A stretch of 47,596 bases of DNA from Woeseiaceae bacterium (GCA_028289545.1 JANQPG010000015.1:1-47596), one strand, 5' to 3'. Positions 7,971 through 17,311 are shown, counted from the first letter of the stretch. Notes: generated from the sequence alone by a model not told the origin. Translations and numbers: made by a program.

Positions 7971-8068
7971 CCGCTGTCCCTTCGTCTCGAATATCACTCT
8001 CGAGGGTCGAGGGACCGGTGGCTTTGCGACCCTGCCTCGCGACAGGTGTGCCTTTGTCAAACGTTCAG
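7955..8068 (-). promoter_or_regulatory. Cyclic-di-GMP-I riboswitch (GEMM-I aptamer)
   Basis: Minus strand, 5' to 3'. P1 strand is GTTTG (8062-8058). ACAAAGGCACACC follows. A 4-bp stem TGTC/GGCA is capped by a GNRA loop GCGA (8044-8033). Next is GGGTCGCAAAGCCACCGG (8032-8017-ish), the family signature. A long P3 is built from CCGGTCCCT (8018-8010) and AGGGACAGCGG (7981-7971) with an inner CTCGA/TCGAG stem. AGCTGCC and the P1 partner CAGAC (7964-7960) close it. Alignment by memory to the V. cholerae Vc2 aptamer is nearly position for position. The base equivalent to Vc2 G20 is G, as in c-di-GMP rather than cGAMP sensors. It lies 108 bases upstream of the FAD oxidase ATG, same strand, with nothing between but the terminator platform. 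The rest of 7848-8296 holds no gene. Confidence 0.9.
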
Positions 8069-8094
8069 CGATCCTTGCATAGCGTTTTCGGGAC

Positions 8095-8100
8095 TGTCAA
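8095..8100 (-). promoter_or_regulatory. Possible -35 box for the riboswitch transcript
   Basis: A perfect TTGACA reads on the minus strand at 8100-8095, 27 bases before the aptamer. The best -10 at legal spacing (AAGGAT after 18 bases) is weak. An A-tract (minus strand of the T6 at 8114-8119) lies about 14 bases upstream and could act like an UP element. Tentative. Confidence 0.35.
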
Positions 8101-8224
8101 CGACCCGGGCGGGTTTTTTGGGAGATCGCCACAGTATGTAAAATCGAAGGCCCGCCCGAGGTTCGCGGCAGGGAGAAGCGGGTACGCTGGCGTTCCCGTG
8201 GCGCGACCGTCCCGCGTTTGACAG

Positions 8225-8241
8225 AGCCGCTTCGCGCGGCT
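8225..8241 (+). other. Hairpin in the leader of the DUF3313 lipoprotein gene
   Basis: AGCCGC-TTCGC-GCGGCT forms a perfect 6-bp stem about 55 bases before the ATG at 8297. It could be part of the 5' UTR. Function unknown. Confidence 0.35.
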
Positions 8242-8296
8242 GATCATTCCGCTTTCGTTTCGCCGGTTTCCGCCGCGTATCGGCATTAGACAACCC

Positions 8297-9019
8297 ATGG
8301 ATGCTCCAGTGACGACCCACCGTTCGAGTCACTCCGTAAAACCCCTGTTGCGCCTGACTTGTGCTCTGATCCTGACGTCGGTGCTGACGGCCTGCGGCGG
8401 CGCCCCCCGCGTACCCGACACTGAACCTGAAGTGATTCCGAGCTACGACGGGTTGGTGCCCGTCGACAGCGGCGTGTTCAGCGCCGCGTGGTCGGAGCCG
8501 GACGCCAACTTTGCTCGCTACCGCGAAGTGTTGCCCGGCAACGTGGGTTTCGAGTTTCGTGCGATGGATGCGTCGCGCCAGGACACGGCGGTCGCGCGTT
8601 CGCCCGAGTTCTGGATCAGTGCAGAGAACCGTCAGACGCTGGTGGATACGGTTGCCGATGCAATCGCGGTCGAACTCGACAGCCTGGAAGGCTGGCAGCG
8701 CGTCGATGAGCCGGGCCCGGCTGCGCTGATTCTCGATGCCCGGCTTCTCGGCATCGTTGCCGAATTGCCGCCGGAGCAACTCGGTGCAAGCGACATCTAC
8801 CTGGGCTCGGTTGGAGAGGCTACCCTCGTGCTCGAGCTGCGAGATTCACTCAGCGGGCGGACGCTGTACCGCGCTGTCGACAGGCGTCCGATCGTTCGCG
8901 ACAACGCACGCTCGAATGCCGTGACGACCTGGACCGAGCTTCGGCGCTGGGCGCGGCGGTGGGCGGTGCGATTGACCGAAGGTCTCGCGGCGATTCGCGA
9001 TACCGGCAGCGAGGGATAA
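8297..9019 (+). CDS. DUF3313-like outer-membrane or periplasmic lipoprotein
   Basis: This is a 240-residue protein with a lipoprotein signal ending in LTAC (Cys33), after which a Pro-rich linker leads into the mature domain. The pattern YDGLVP...FSAAW, then ANFARYREVLPGNV and later ILDARLLGIVAEL and VGEATLVLELRDSLSG, resembles the DUF3313 family. The ATG has only a weak ribosome site. It is 44 bases upstream of the phospholipase-D-type gene and probably cotranscribed with it, TamA and TamB, which places it in an envelope-assembly context. No enzymatic motif seen. Confidence 0.82.
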   Translation: MDAPVTTHRSSHSVKPLLRLTCALILTSVLTACGGAPRVPDTEPEVIPSYDGLVPVDSGVFSAAWSEPDANFARYREVLPGNVGFEFRAMDASRQDTAVARSPEFWISAENRQTLVDTVADAIAVELDSLEGWQRVDEPGPAALILDARLLGIVAELPPEQLGASDIYLGSVGEATLVLELRDSLSGRTLYRAVDRRPIVRDNARSNAVTTWTELRRWARRWAVRLTEGLAAIRDTGSEG

Positions 9020-9063
9020 GCGCCGGCAAAGCAGAAACGCGGAGCACTCCGGCGGCTGATTCA

Positions 9064-10575
9064 ATGGGAATACTCAAAGCGCTCGTCGGAAGCCGGGTAC
9101 CCGAAAGATACCGCAAGTATCTCGATTTGCCGCCGCGCCGGGCGTCGTTCCGCTATGCCGACACGCGCGGCAGTCGGCTTGGCGACTTTTCGCTGGCGTG
9201 GCAACGGACGAACGGTGGCGGCTCGGGGGTTTACCGGCTGCAGTCGGGCCGCGAGGCGCTGGGCGCCCGGCTGGCTTTGATCGACGCCGCCGAGGTAAGT
9301 ATCGACATTCAGAGCTACCTCATACGCTATGACATCAGCGGCAATCTGATTGCACAGCGGCTCATCAGCGCAGCCCGCCGTGGCGTGCGCGTCAGGCTAT
9401 TGATGGACGATGCGTTGACGCTCGGCAGCGACGACGGCCTGACGGCGCTCGACGGAGAAGAAGGCATCGAAGTGCGCGTCTTCAATCCTTTTCCGCGGCA
9501 GCGTTCGAGAGTGTTGAGCTTCCTTCTGAACTTCAACCTGCTGAACCGTCGTATGCACAACAAATCGTTTACGGTCGACAACGCCGTCACGATTGTCGGC
9601 GGACGTAATATTGCTGATGAGTACTATCAGACCCGTGAAGACGCGGAATTTCTCGACGAGGATCTGCTCGCAACGGGCAGCGTCGTCGATGACGTCAGCC
9701 TGAGCTTCGATGCCTACTGGAATGCCCGTGAGGCGTGCCCCGTCAGTCTGTTGAAGCCCGCGGGGCCGGCATCCGCTGCCCAGGATGCAGAGGCGGACAA
9801 AGTGCTCGCCGAGCCCAGGGCCGTGTCTTACCGCCGGGCTTTGCGCATGTCGTTCGCCGAGGACCTCTTGGCGGGCTCCGTTCTTCTGCACGCCGCGGAG
9901 GCTGAACTCATTAGCGATCGCCCTGAGAAGGTCCGCGGGATACTGCGCAACGGCACGAGTCGCACGAGCCGCTACCTGCAGCGGCTTGTTTCGGGCGCCG
10001 AGCAAGAGGTCATCATCGTGTCCCCCTACTTTGTGCCCCTGCGGCAGGGCGTGGACTTTCTGAGCGCGCTCGTGCGCAAGGGCGTCAGGGTGGTTGTCGT
10101 GACCAATTCGCTGTCGTCGACCAATCACTCCAGCGTGCATGCGGCGTACGCGCGCTACCGTCGGCCGCTGCTCCGTCAGGGCATCGAGCTGTACGAGTTG
10201 TCGAGCGCCCTGGCGGCAAAGGCCAACGGCTTGCCGACGACGACCAAGTTTACGCTGCACTCCAAGCTCGCCGTTGTCGACAGGGCACACACGTTCGTGG
10301 GGTCTTTCAACCTCGATCCGCGTTCGTTGTTCATCAACACCGAAATGGGGCTGGGTGTTGCGTCCGAGGCATTGGCGTCGGAAACGGCTGTGGCGGTCTG
10401 TGAGGCATTGCCGGCCGTCACCTACCAGCTGGGTCTCGATCGCCGGGAGCGTCTGACCTGGACGGCGAGTTCAGAGCCGGGTTCCGAGGTCCATCGCAGC
10501 GAGCCCGAGGCGCGGATCCTGCGGCGCCTCGGCACACGCCTGCTCGGGTTCTTGCCGATCGAGAGCCAGATGTGA
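9064..10575 (+). CDS. Cardiolipin synthase-type phospholipase D family protein (ClsC-like)
   Basis: This is a 503-residue protein with two HKD motifs: HNKSFTVD (near residue 164) followed by GGRNIADEYY, and HSKLAVVD (near 399) followed by GSFNLDPRS. ASFRYADTRGSRLG and QSYLIRYD in the N-terminal part are also typical of the ClsC/YmdC group. ClsC makes cardiolipin from phosphatidylglycerol and phosphatidylethanolamine. No N-terminal membrane helix is evident. I chose ATG 9064 since it clears the preceding gene and starts the conserved part; the frame is open upstream to 8959 inside the lipoprotein gene. It lies 10 bases before TamA, an unusual and suggestive neighbour for a lipid-modifying enzyme. 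Confidence 0.88.
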   Translation: MGILKALVGSRVPERYRKYLDLPPRRASFRYADTRGSRLGDFSLAWQRTNGGGSGVYRLQSGREALGARLALIDAAEVSIDIQSYLIRYDISGNLIAQRLISAARRGVRVRLLMDDALTLGSDDGLTALDGEEGIEVRVFNPFPRQRSRVLSFLLNFNLLNRRMHNKSFTVDNAVTIVGGRNIADEYYQTREDAEFLDEDLLATGSVVDDVSLSFDAYWNAREACPVSLLKPAGPASAAQDAEADKVLAEPRAVSYRRALRMSFAEDLLAGSVLLHAAEAELISDRPEKVRGILRNGTSRTSRYLQRLVSGAEQEVIIVSPYFVPLRQGVDFLSALVRKGVRVVVVTNSLSSTNHSSVHAAYARYRRPLLRQGIELYELSSALAAKANGLPTTTKFTLHSKLAVVDRAHTFVGSFNLDPRSLFINTEMGLGVASEALASETAVAVCEALPAVTYQLGLDRRERLTWTASSEPGSEVHRSEPEARILRRLGTRLLGFLPIESQM

Positions 10576-10585
10576 ACGGCTGTTG

Positions 10586-12535
10586 ATGATAGGGTCTGTC
10601 AATCCCACCAAAACGATCCCTGCCGAGTCTGTTTTGCCGCGGTATTCTCCTGTACCCATTGCGTTTGTCTGCTGCCTGCTGTTCGCGGAGACTGCGCTCG
10701 CCGATACGCTGCGGGTCGAGATTCGCGGCGTCGACGGTGCGCTCGAAGACAACATTGCGGCTCACGTCGGTACGATCAGGTTCGACGAGCGCCGTGAGCT
10801 GTCGCGTCGCGAGCGTGAGCGGCTCATCGACAACGCGGTCGAGAGCACGCGCGAAGCCCTGAAACCGTACGGTTACTATTCGCCCGATATCGATGCGTCG
10901 ATTCTGACCCGCCGTGGCGGTGCACGCTCTCTCGAAATCCGCGTGCGGCCGGGCGCACCGGTCCGCGTCGAGGACGTGCGGCTCGAACTCACCGGCGATG
11001 CCGACGCAAAGCGGCTGCTGGGATCCTGGGTCGGGAGCTGGCCGTTGCCGTCCGGCACGCGGCTCGATCAGACAGCCTGGGAGGCGCACAAGGCGCTGGG
11101 GCTGCGACAGGCGAGGGCCGCGGGCTACCTCGATGCGGCCTACGCTGAGCAGGAGATTGCGCTCGACCTGATCCGCAAGACGGCCAGCCTCGACCTCGAA
11201 CTCGATGCCGGCTCGCGGTTTGTGATGGGCGATATCGATTTCGGCGAGCACGTGCTGCGCGACGACGTCGTCGAATCGATTCCGCGGTTCGAGACAGGCG
11301 ACTATTACAGTAAAGACCTGATGGATCGCTTCCGACTGGACCTTCGCAGCAGCGGCTATTTTACGGACGTCGAGGTCAGCGAACTGCAGCGGCCCGAAGC
11401 CGATCCGCCGGTGGTCGATCTTCGTGTCGCGCTGGAAACGGCGTTCCGCAGTCGCTACCAGGGAGCGCTCGGCTTCGGTTCGGACACGGGGCTGCGGCTG
11501 CAGGGTAACTTCCGGCGGCAGCCTATGTCGTCGCGCGGCGATCGTATCGACATCGGTATCGGTTGGCGCGAGCTCGACGACGAGTTTGCGCTCCGCACCA
11601 CCTACCGCCTGCCGCGGCGAAACCGGCAGCGCCAGTACTGGCTCGCCGATGCGACGGTCAGCTTCGAGAATCGCGACCTCGAATTCAAACGTCGTGACGA
11701 AGACAAAGATTTTGTCCAGATCGCCAACGGCAACATTGCCGAGCGCCATCTGCGGCTGGGGGAACTTAGGGTCCGCAATCTGAAGGCGGGAGACGAGCAA
11801 ATCTTCTTCAACCTGTTTGTGCAGTTCCTCAACAGCCGCAACGATTACGCCGCACGCGCGGCCCTCGACGGCGTGGCAATCCCGCCGGCCGATATCGACC
11901 GCGTCGTACAGGGTGTGGACAATTCGATGTCGGTGGGTTTTGCGATCGACCGCGTCGATATTCAGGGCAAACGCTTCGGCGTGCGCGGCAAGCGCGACCG
12001 GCTGTGGCTGTTTACGTCGCTATACAGCCTGAACGACAGCAGCGGATTTACCCAGCTGTACGCATCGACTCGCCGGGCCGTTAGTGCCGGGGAACGGTTG
12101 CGCTTCCTGTTCCGCGGCGAAGTGGCGTACACCGATTCCCGCGTCGAACGCGTTAGCCTGCCGATTGCCGGAGAGCCGCTCGAGCTGTCGGTAACTCGCC
12201 TGCCGAGTTTTTATCGCTTTCGAGCCGGCGGCGGCAACAGCGTGCGCGGCTACGCGTTCGAGCAACTCAGCAACAACAACGTCGGCTCGAATCATCTGCT
12301 GACGGCGAGCGCCGAACTCGAATTCAAGGTGCTCGAGAACTGGTCGGCCGCTCTCTTCGTCGATACCGGGAATGCGTTCAATGACTGGTCCGAGCCCGAA
12401 CTCAAGACCGGCGTCGGGCTCGGTGTGCGCTGGTATTCGCTGGCCGGGCCGATCCGCATCGACGTTGCGCAGGCCAGGGATTTTGCCGATCGTCCGTGGC
12501 GATTCCACTTGAGCATCGGGACGCCGCTGCTGTGA
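10586..12535 (+). CDS. tamA: TamA, outer-membrane translocation and assembly module barrel
   Basis: This is a protein of about 649 residues. The signal peptide (FVCCLLFAETALAD) is followed by three POTRA-like domains (about residues 40-270) and a 16-strand-type Omp85 barrel. The barrel carries GGGNSVRGYAFEQL near residue 551, the RGF/RGY motif of BamA/TamA proteins that docks in the lumen, and ends in an amphipathic strand (WRFHLSIGTPLL). TamA works with TamB across the envelope, in autotransporter insertion and, by later work, phospholipid transfer. The stop codon overlaps the TamB start. Start could also be TTG 10583, one codon earlier; a weak ribosome site makes either possible. Confidence 0.93.
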   Translation: MIGSVNPTKTIPAESVLPRYSPVPIAFVCCLLFAETALADTLRVEIRGVDGALEDNIAAHVGTIRFDERRELSRRERERLIDNAVESTREALKPYGYYSPDIDASILTRRGGARSLEIRVRPGAPVRVEDVRLELTGDADAKRLLGSWVGSWPLPSGTRLDQTAWEAHKALGLRQARAAGYLDAAYAEQEIALDLIRKTASLDLELDAGSRFVMGDIDFGEHVLRDDVVESIPRFETGDYYSKDLMDRFRLDLRSSGYFTDVEVSELQRPEADPPVVDLRVALETAFRSRYQGALGFGSDTGLRLQGNFRRQPMSSRGDRIDIGIGWRELDDEFALRTTYRLPRRNRQRQYWLADATVSFENRDLEFKRRDEDKDFVQIANGNIAERHLRLGELRVRNLKAGDEQIFFNLFVQFLNSRNDYAARAALDGVAIPPADIDRVVQGVDNSMSVGFAIDRVDIQGKRFGVRGKRDRLWLFTSLYSLNDSSGFTQLYASTRRAVSAGERLRFLFRGEVAYTDSRVERVSLPIAGEPLELSVTRLPSFYRFRAGGGNSVRGYAFEQLSNNNVGSNHLLTASAELEFKVLENWSAALFVDTGNAFNDWSEPELKTGVGLGVRWYSLAGPIRIDVAQARDFADRPWRFHLSIGTPLL

Positions 12536-15500
12536 TCTGGCTCAAGCGTTCAGCCTACGTGGCCGTCGGCGCAGCGCTCGTCGTTCTGCTGGCCGTCAGT
12601 TGGTTAATGCACACGGAAACCGCCGCGCGTTGGCTCCTGAACACGGCCACGCGAGCGAGCGACGGCGCGTTTGTCTATGCCGATACGAACGGCACGCTCG
12701 CAGGCGGTTTGCATATCGAAAGCCCCCGGTTCAGCCAGCCCGGTATCGAGATCGTAGTGGAAGAGCTTACGTTCAGCGTGGAGCCTGAGTGGTTGTCGTT
12801 GACTCTGGAGCTGCGGGAGGCGGCCGTCGAAGGGCTCACAATCCTCCGAACGACGGAGCTGGACGCTCCGCCGAATCCTGCCGGGAATGATTCTGACCTC
12901 GAGGATCTGCTGGAGGCGCTTGCACTGCCCGTGACCCTCAGGCTCGACAGCTTCCGGATAAACGGCGCGAGGTTCGTCGAAGACGACCGGACCGTGTTCG
13001 AGGCCGAGACCGTTCGCACCGCGGCGAGCTGGGGCCGCCAGCTGGTCGTCGAATCACTCAGCATTACGGCGGAGATGCTCGAGGCGGTCGCCGGGGGGCG
13101 CCTTGCGCTCAGCGCGCCGTTCGACATCGAGTTGCAGGCCGAGCTGAAGGCACAACCGGCGCTCACCGGGCTGTATACCGTGCTTGGCGGGTCGCTCGAG
13201 GCAACCGGCAGCCTGCAGGCATTGACGGCCGAAGCGCGGATCGATCCCTGGAACGCCCGGCTGACGGCCAGATTCGAGCAGCTGCTCGGCGAACCGGCTT
13301 TCGAACTCGATGGTCGCGCCGAATTGATCCGCTGGCCGGTGAGCGAAACGGATGCAGTGCAGATCGAGTCGCTGAGTGCAGCGGCCCAGGGCACGGCAGG
13401 CGAGTACCGGTTTACGCTCGACGGCCAGCTTGGTTACGTCACCGGCGCGCACACCGAGGCGTTCGCCATCAGCGCAAGCGGCACGGGCTCGACGGCGGCG
13501 TTGCGCTTCGATCCGGTAGTCGTGGAACACGCGGCGGGCAGGTTCGATATTGTCGGCGACTATACAATGCCGGACGCGTTCAGCGGCACGGTCGATCTCG
13601 TCGACGGAACGCTAGCGCATTGGCTCGACGACTGGCCAGAAGGACAGAATCTGGACGGGCGCTTTCGGCTCGATGCAAGCCCCGAGCGTCTGAGCATCGA
13701 CAACGGCCGCCTCACGCTGAAAGGAACATCCGCCGAAGCCGTTTTTTCGGCAGATATCGATGTCGCGCAGGAAAGCTTGTCGGCCAACGTCGAGTGGACG
13801 GAACTCGAGTGGCCGCTCGGCTCCGAAGCACCGCAGCTCAAGAGCGCGCGCGGCGGGATCGAACTCGACGGTGACCTCGGCAACTGGCAGGCGCGCGCCG
13901 GCCTTGCGCTGGAAGCGCCGGGCGTCGCCGCCGGCGAGCTGGGTGTTGCTGCAAGCGGAGACCGCGAGTCCGCGCGACTCGACATTGTCGAGGGACGGGT
14001 ACTGGGGGGTAGCATTGCCGGCCAATCGACATTGAACTGGCGGGATGGCGTATCCGGGCAGGCCAGTCTTGCGATAACGGACCTCAACACCGGCGCGTTG
14101 TTTCCATCCTGGCCGGGCTACGTCACGGCCGGGATCGAAGCGTCAGGAACGGCAGCACCGCTGGCGTTTACGCTCGACGTCCGGAACCTCGAGGGTGAAC
14201 TCATAGAACGCAGACTGAGCGGAGGCGGCCAGCTCGAGTGGACGGCCGGCGGCATTCAGGCTCGAGAGTTTCAGCTCGTGCACGGGTCTTCTCGCGTGGT
14301 CGTGAGCGGTTCTCCGCAGGCAGCGGAGGGGCTCGAATTCGAATTCGAGGTGGATGAGCTTGCCGTCTACAACCGTCGTGCAGCCGGGGATATTCGTGCC
14401 AGGGGCCGCGTCAGCCGCGCACAGGGCGGAGCGTCGCTGCTGCCTTGGCAGGTCGACCTGTCGGCGAACAGCCGGGAGCTCAGCTGGGATCAGTTGTTGC
14501 TCGAGGAGCTGGCCCTGTCGGTCAACCCGACGCTGAACGGAGCTGCCGAGCTGCGGGCAACCGCAAGGGGTGGATCCGCGGCCGATGTGCCGTTTGCGGC
14601 GCTGGAGCTCGAAGCGGATGTGGACCGTCGGTCACAGGCGCTCAGCGTGCGTCTCGAACCGCTGGGCAATGCTGTTTCTTGGTCCGCGAGCGGGGCGTTC
14701 GAGGACGCGTCGAATCCTTACTCGTCGCCGTGGCGCGGGCAGCTTATCGCGCTTGACATCCAGAGCGGCGAAGCTGGCGCCGGCCTGCGCCAACCGGCCG
14801 CCTTGGAACTCTCCTCCACGCGGGCCGAGATCCGGGACTTCTGCCTGCTGGGCGGTTCCGGCAGTGAGTTTTGCGCCAGTCTGTCCTGGCAGGAGAGCGG
14901 GGCGTTCGAATTGGTGGCGAGCGGTGAGGATGTACCTCTGAATGCCGTAAACGCGTGGTTGCCCAGCGATTTTGTCTTCGAACAACGAATGAGCGGCTCG
15001 CTGGATTGGCGCCGCGCCGGGTCCGGTGAACTGAGCGGTCGCGCGGCGATCGACACGACGCCAGGCCGGATAATCAGCCGCGTCGACGAGGCGCGCGACC
15101 TCGAGACCGGCGAGGGCCGATTTGCGTTCGACGTCGAGAACGGCGAGCTGCTGTCCGCTGAGTTGACCTTACCGCTTCCCGGCACGGGCTACGTCGTGGG
15201 TGATCTCGCGCTCGACAATATTACGGCCGGTCGCTCGAGCGGCGTCAGCGGCCAACTCAACGTGCAGCTGCGCGATCTCGATTTGTTCAACGTCCTGTTG
15301 CCCGACGTGCGCGGAGCCCGCGGGGAATTGGAGGCCGAGTTTGTCCTGGGCGGCAGTCTCGGTGAGCCCGAGCTGAGCGGCGTTGGGCGGCTCGCCAACG
15401 GCGCACTCAGCTACGCGCCGCTTGGACTCGATCTCGACGATCTCGGATTCGACGTCACGGTCAGCGGTTTGAGCGAGCTCGAGGTTCAGGGCGGCTTTCG

Positions 15501-16404
15501 CGCCGGCGACGGTCGCGGAACCATCAACGCCGTGGGTGAGTCGTCAGGCATCGACGACTGGGCCCTTCGCGCCGAGGTTCGTGGCCAACAACTGAGGCTC
15601 GTCAATTTGCCGGACGTTCGGGCCATTGCGAACCTGGGCATCGAACTCGACTATCGTCGCGACAGGCTGGACATCAACGGCAAGGTGGATATCCCATCGG
15701 CCAGCATTCTGCCGGCGAATCTTGCCAATACTCCCGTCAGCGAGAGTCGTGACGTCGTGATCGTCGCGGGCTCGCTTCCCGGGGCCGACGATGAAGCCGT
15801 TCCCGCTCGCGAGCTGTCGGTACACGGGCTCATGACCCTGGCGCTGGGCCCCGACGTCCGCGTGAAACTCGATCTGGCGGAAGCGCGTGTGACGGGAGCC
15901 ACGGATTTCACCTGGTCTGGAGACGTGCTGCCCGTGGGCAGCGGGCGTTACGACGTCCGCGGCAACGTCGAGGCCTTTGGCCAGGTACTCGACATCAGTG
16001 AAGGCGCCATACGGTTCCCCGACGTGCCGGCCGACGACCCTTTGTTGCGCGTGCGCGCGACGCGGGAGATCTACGGAAACTCGCAGATCAAGCGGGCGGG
16101 TGTGCTGGTCAGCGGCTCGCTGCAGCAGCCGCGCATCGAGGCGTACACCGATCCACCGACCACCGAGGAGCGCGCGCTGGCGCTACTCGTAACAGGCAAC
16201 GATTTCAACGTCGAAGAGGGTGTAGGGTCGGTCGACTTCGGCACCTACATTGCGCCGCGGCTGTTCCTGAGCTACGGCGTCGGGGTATTCGATCGTGAGA
16301 ACGTTATCAGCGCACGTTATGATCTGAACGAAGGATTCGGCATCCGCGCAACGTCGGGCGCCAAGGAGTCGGGTTTTGACCTGACATACAGGATAGAGCG
16401 CTGA
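12532..16404 (+). CDS. tamB: TamB (AsmA-like) inner-membrane-anchored translocation/lipid-transfer protein
   Basis: This is a protein of about 1290 residues. A single N-terminal transmembrane helix (about 6-25) is followed by a very long repetitive beta-rich region, as in AsmA-like bridge proteins. The C-terminal DUF490/TamB domain ends in LALLVTGNDFNVEEG, APRLFLSYGVGVFD and GFDLTYRIER, the region that contacts TamA. I chose GTG 12532 because it overlaps the tamA stop as GTGA, a usual translational-coupling arrangement; the open frame extends 12 codons upstream inside tamA. TamB is thought to form a hydrophobic groove spanning the periplasm. Confidence 0.93.
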   Translation: MIWLKRSAYVAVGAALVVLLAVSWLMHTETAARWLLNTATRASDGAFVYADTNGTLAGGLHIESPRFSQPGIEIVVEELTFSVEPEWLSLTLELREAAVEGLTILRTTELDAPPNPAGNDSDLEDLLEALALPVTLRLDSFRINGARFVEDDRTVFEAETVRTAASWGRQLVVESLSITAEMLEAVAGGRLALSAPFDIELQAELKAQPALTGLYTVLGGSLEATGSLQALTAEARIDPWNARLTARFEQLLGEPAFELDGRAELIRWPVSETDAVQIESLSAAAQGTAGEYRFTLDGQLGYVTGAHTEAFAISASGTGSTAALRFDPVVVEHAAGRFDIVGDYTMPDAFSGTVDLVDGTLAHWLDDWPEGQNLDGRFRLDASPERLSIDNGRLTLKGTSAEAVFSADIDVAQESLSANVEWTELEWPLGSEAPQLKSARGGIELDGDLGNWQARAGLALEAPGVAAGELGVAASGDRESARLDIVEGRVLGGSIAGQSTLNWRDGVSGQASLAITDLNTGALFPSWPGYVTAGIEASGTAAPLAFTLDVRNLEGELIERRLSGGGQLEWTAGGIQAREFQLVHGSSRVVVSGSPQAAEGLEFEFEVDELAVYNRRAAGDIRARGRVSRAQGGASLLPWQVDLSANSRELSWDQLLLEELALSVNPTLNGAAELRATARGGSAADVPFAALELEADVDRRSQALSVRLEPLGNAVSWSASGAFEDASNPYSSPWRGQLIALDIQSGEAGAGLRQPAALELSSTRAEIRDFCLLGGSGSEFCASLSWQESGAFELVASGEDVPLNAVNAWLPSDFVFEQRMSGSLDWRRAGSGELSGRAAIDTTPGRIISRVDEARDLETGEGRFAFDVENGELLSAELTLPLPGTGYVVGDLALDNITAGRSSGVSGQLNVQLRDLDLFNVLLPDVRGARGELEAEFVLGGSLGEPELSGVGRLANGALSYAPLGLDLDDLGFDVTVSGLSELEVQGGFRAGDGRGTINAVGESSGIDDWALRAEVRGQQLRLVNLPDVRAIANLGIELDYRRDRLDINGKVDIPSASILPANLANTPVSESRDVVIVAGSLPGADDEAVPARELSVHGLMTLALGPDVRVKLDLAEARVTGATDFTWSGDVLPVGSGRYDVRGNVEAFGQVLDISEGAIRFPDVPADDPLLRVRATREIYGNSQIKRAGVLVSGSLQQPRIEAYTDPPTTEERALALLVTGNDFNVEEGVGSVDFGTYIAPRLFLSYGVGVFDRENVISARYDLNEGFGIRATSGAKESGFDLTYRIER

Positions 16405-16453
16405 CCCGGGCGGCGAGGAAGGCTTCGTAAGAAAGCCGACGGAAGGAGACATC

Positions 16454-17311
16454 ATGAAGTGGAAAGGCAGGCGGCGCAGCCGGAACATCGAAGACCGGCG
16501 CGGCCAGCCGTCCGGCAGGCGCATGCTCGGCGGCGGTATCGGCACGCTGATTGTTGTGCTCGTGGCCATGTACTTCGGCGTGGACCCGAGCTTCCTGCTG
16601 CAAGGACTGAACTCGGCGGCGCCGTCGACGGCAACACAAAGCCGAAGTGCGCCCGCCGATCTGGCAAACGATCCGCTGGCCGACATGGTGTCGGTCGTCA
16701 TGGCCGACACGGAAGACGTGTGGCACGAGATTTTTGCCGAGAGCGGCCGGCGCTACGTGGAACCCAAGCTTGTCCTGTTCACGGGCAGCACCCGCTCCGC
16801 CTGCGGGACGGGGCAGGCCGCAACGGGGCCGTTTTACTGCCCTGCTGATCAAAAGGCCTACATCGATCTGAGTTTCTACGAGGACCTGCGCACGGGGTTC
16901 CGGGCGCCCGGCGATTTTGCGCAGGCTTATGTGATTGCCCACGAGGTTGGACACCACGTGCAGAATATCCTCGGCATCTCCGGCGAGATGCGCCGCATGC
17001 AGCAAGGGCGATCACGCGCCGAGGCCAACGAGCTGTCGGTACGTCTCGAGCTGCAGGCCGACTGTTTTGCGGGCGTCTGGGCCAACCGCGCGGATCGGGC
17101 GAAGGGTATCCTCGAAGTTGGCGATATCGAGGAAGCGCTGAACGCGGCGAGCGCCATTGGCGACGACCGGCTGCAGCGACAGGGGCAGGGCCACGTCGTG
17201 CCCGAATCGTTCACTCACGGTAGCTCCGCGCAGCGCCAGCGATGGTTTCGCCGCGGCCTGGAAAGCGGCAGCCCGGATACCTGCGATACCTTCAGTGCCG
17301 CCACTCTCTGA
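16454..17311 (+). CDS. Neutral zinc metallopeptidase, YpfJ/KPN_02809 family
   Basis: This is a 285-residue protein with a strongly basic N-terminus (KWKGRRRSRNIEDRRG), a transmembrane helix (about 27-42) and a periplasmic peptidase-like domain. The zincin motif HEVGHHVQ is near residue 162, followed by ELQADCFAG with the third metal ligand region. The end ESFTHGSSAQRQRWFRRGL is diagnostic of the family. GGAAGGAGA sits just before the ATG. Substrates of the family are not established. It is preceded by the tam cluster and overlaps or abuts the next gene. Confidence 0.9.
   Translation: MKWKGRRRSRNIEDRRGQPSGRRMLGGGIGTLIVVLVAMYFGVDPSFLLQGLNSAAPSTATQSRSAPADLANDPLADMVSVVMADTEDVWHEIFAESGRRYVEPKLVLFTGSTRSACGTGQAATGPFYCPADQKAYIDLSFYEDLRTGFRAPGDFAQAYVIAHEVGHHVQNILGISGEMRRMQQGRSRAEANELSVRLELQADCFAGVWANRADRAKGILEVGDIEEALNAASAIGDDRLQRQGQGHVVPESFTHGSSAQRQRWFRRGLESGSPDTCDTFSAATL

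Noticed and set aside
7901..8060. Cobalamin or TPP riboswitch in the oxidase leader
   Set aside because: The cobalamin and TPP boxes are missing, while every GEMM-I element is present in order.
8101..8120. Plus-strand intrinsic terminator (ACCC-GGGC-GGGT and T6)
   Set aside because: The stem is only 4 bp and no plus-strand gene ends upstream. The A6 on the other strand more likely belongs to the riboswitch promoter region.
8057..8779. Minus-strand open frame of 240 codons over the DUF3313 gene and riboswitch leader
   Set aside because: It would cover the lipoprotein gene in antisense and end inside the aptamer region; no features.
10418..11800. Minus-strand open frame of 460 codons
   Set aside because: Antisense to the PLD-family gene end and tamA. 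No start signal or domain, and the composition is that of a reverse frame.
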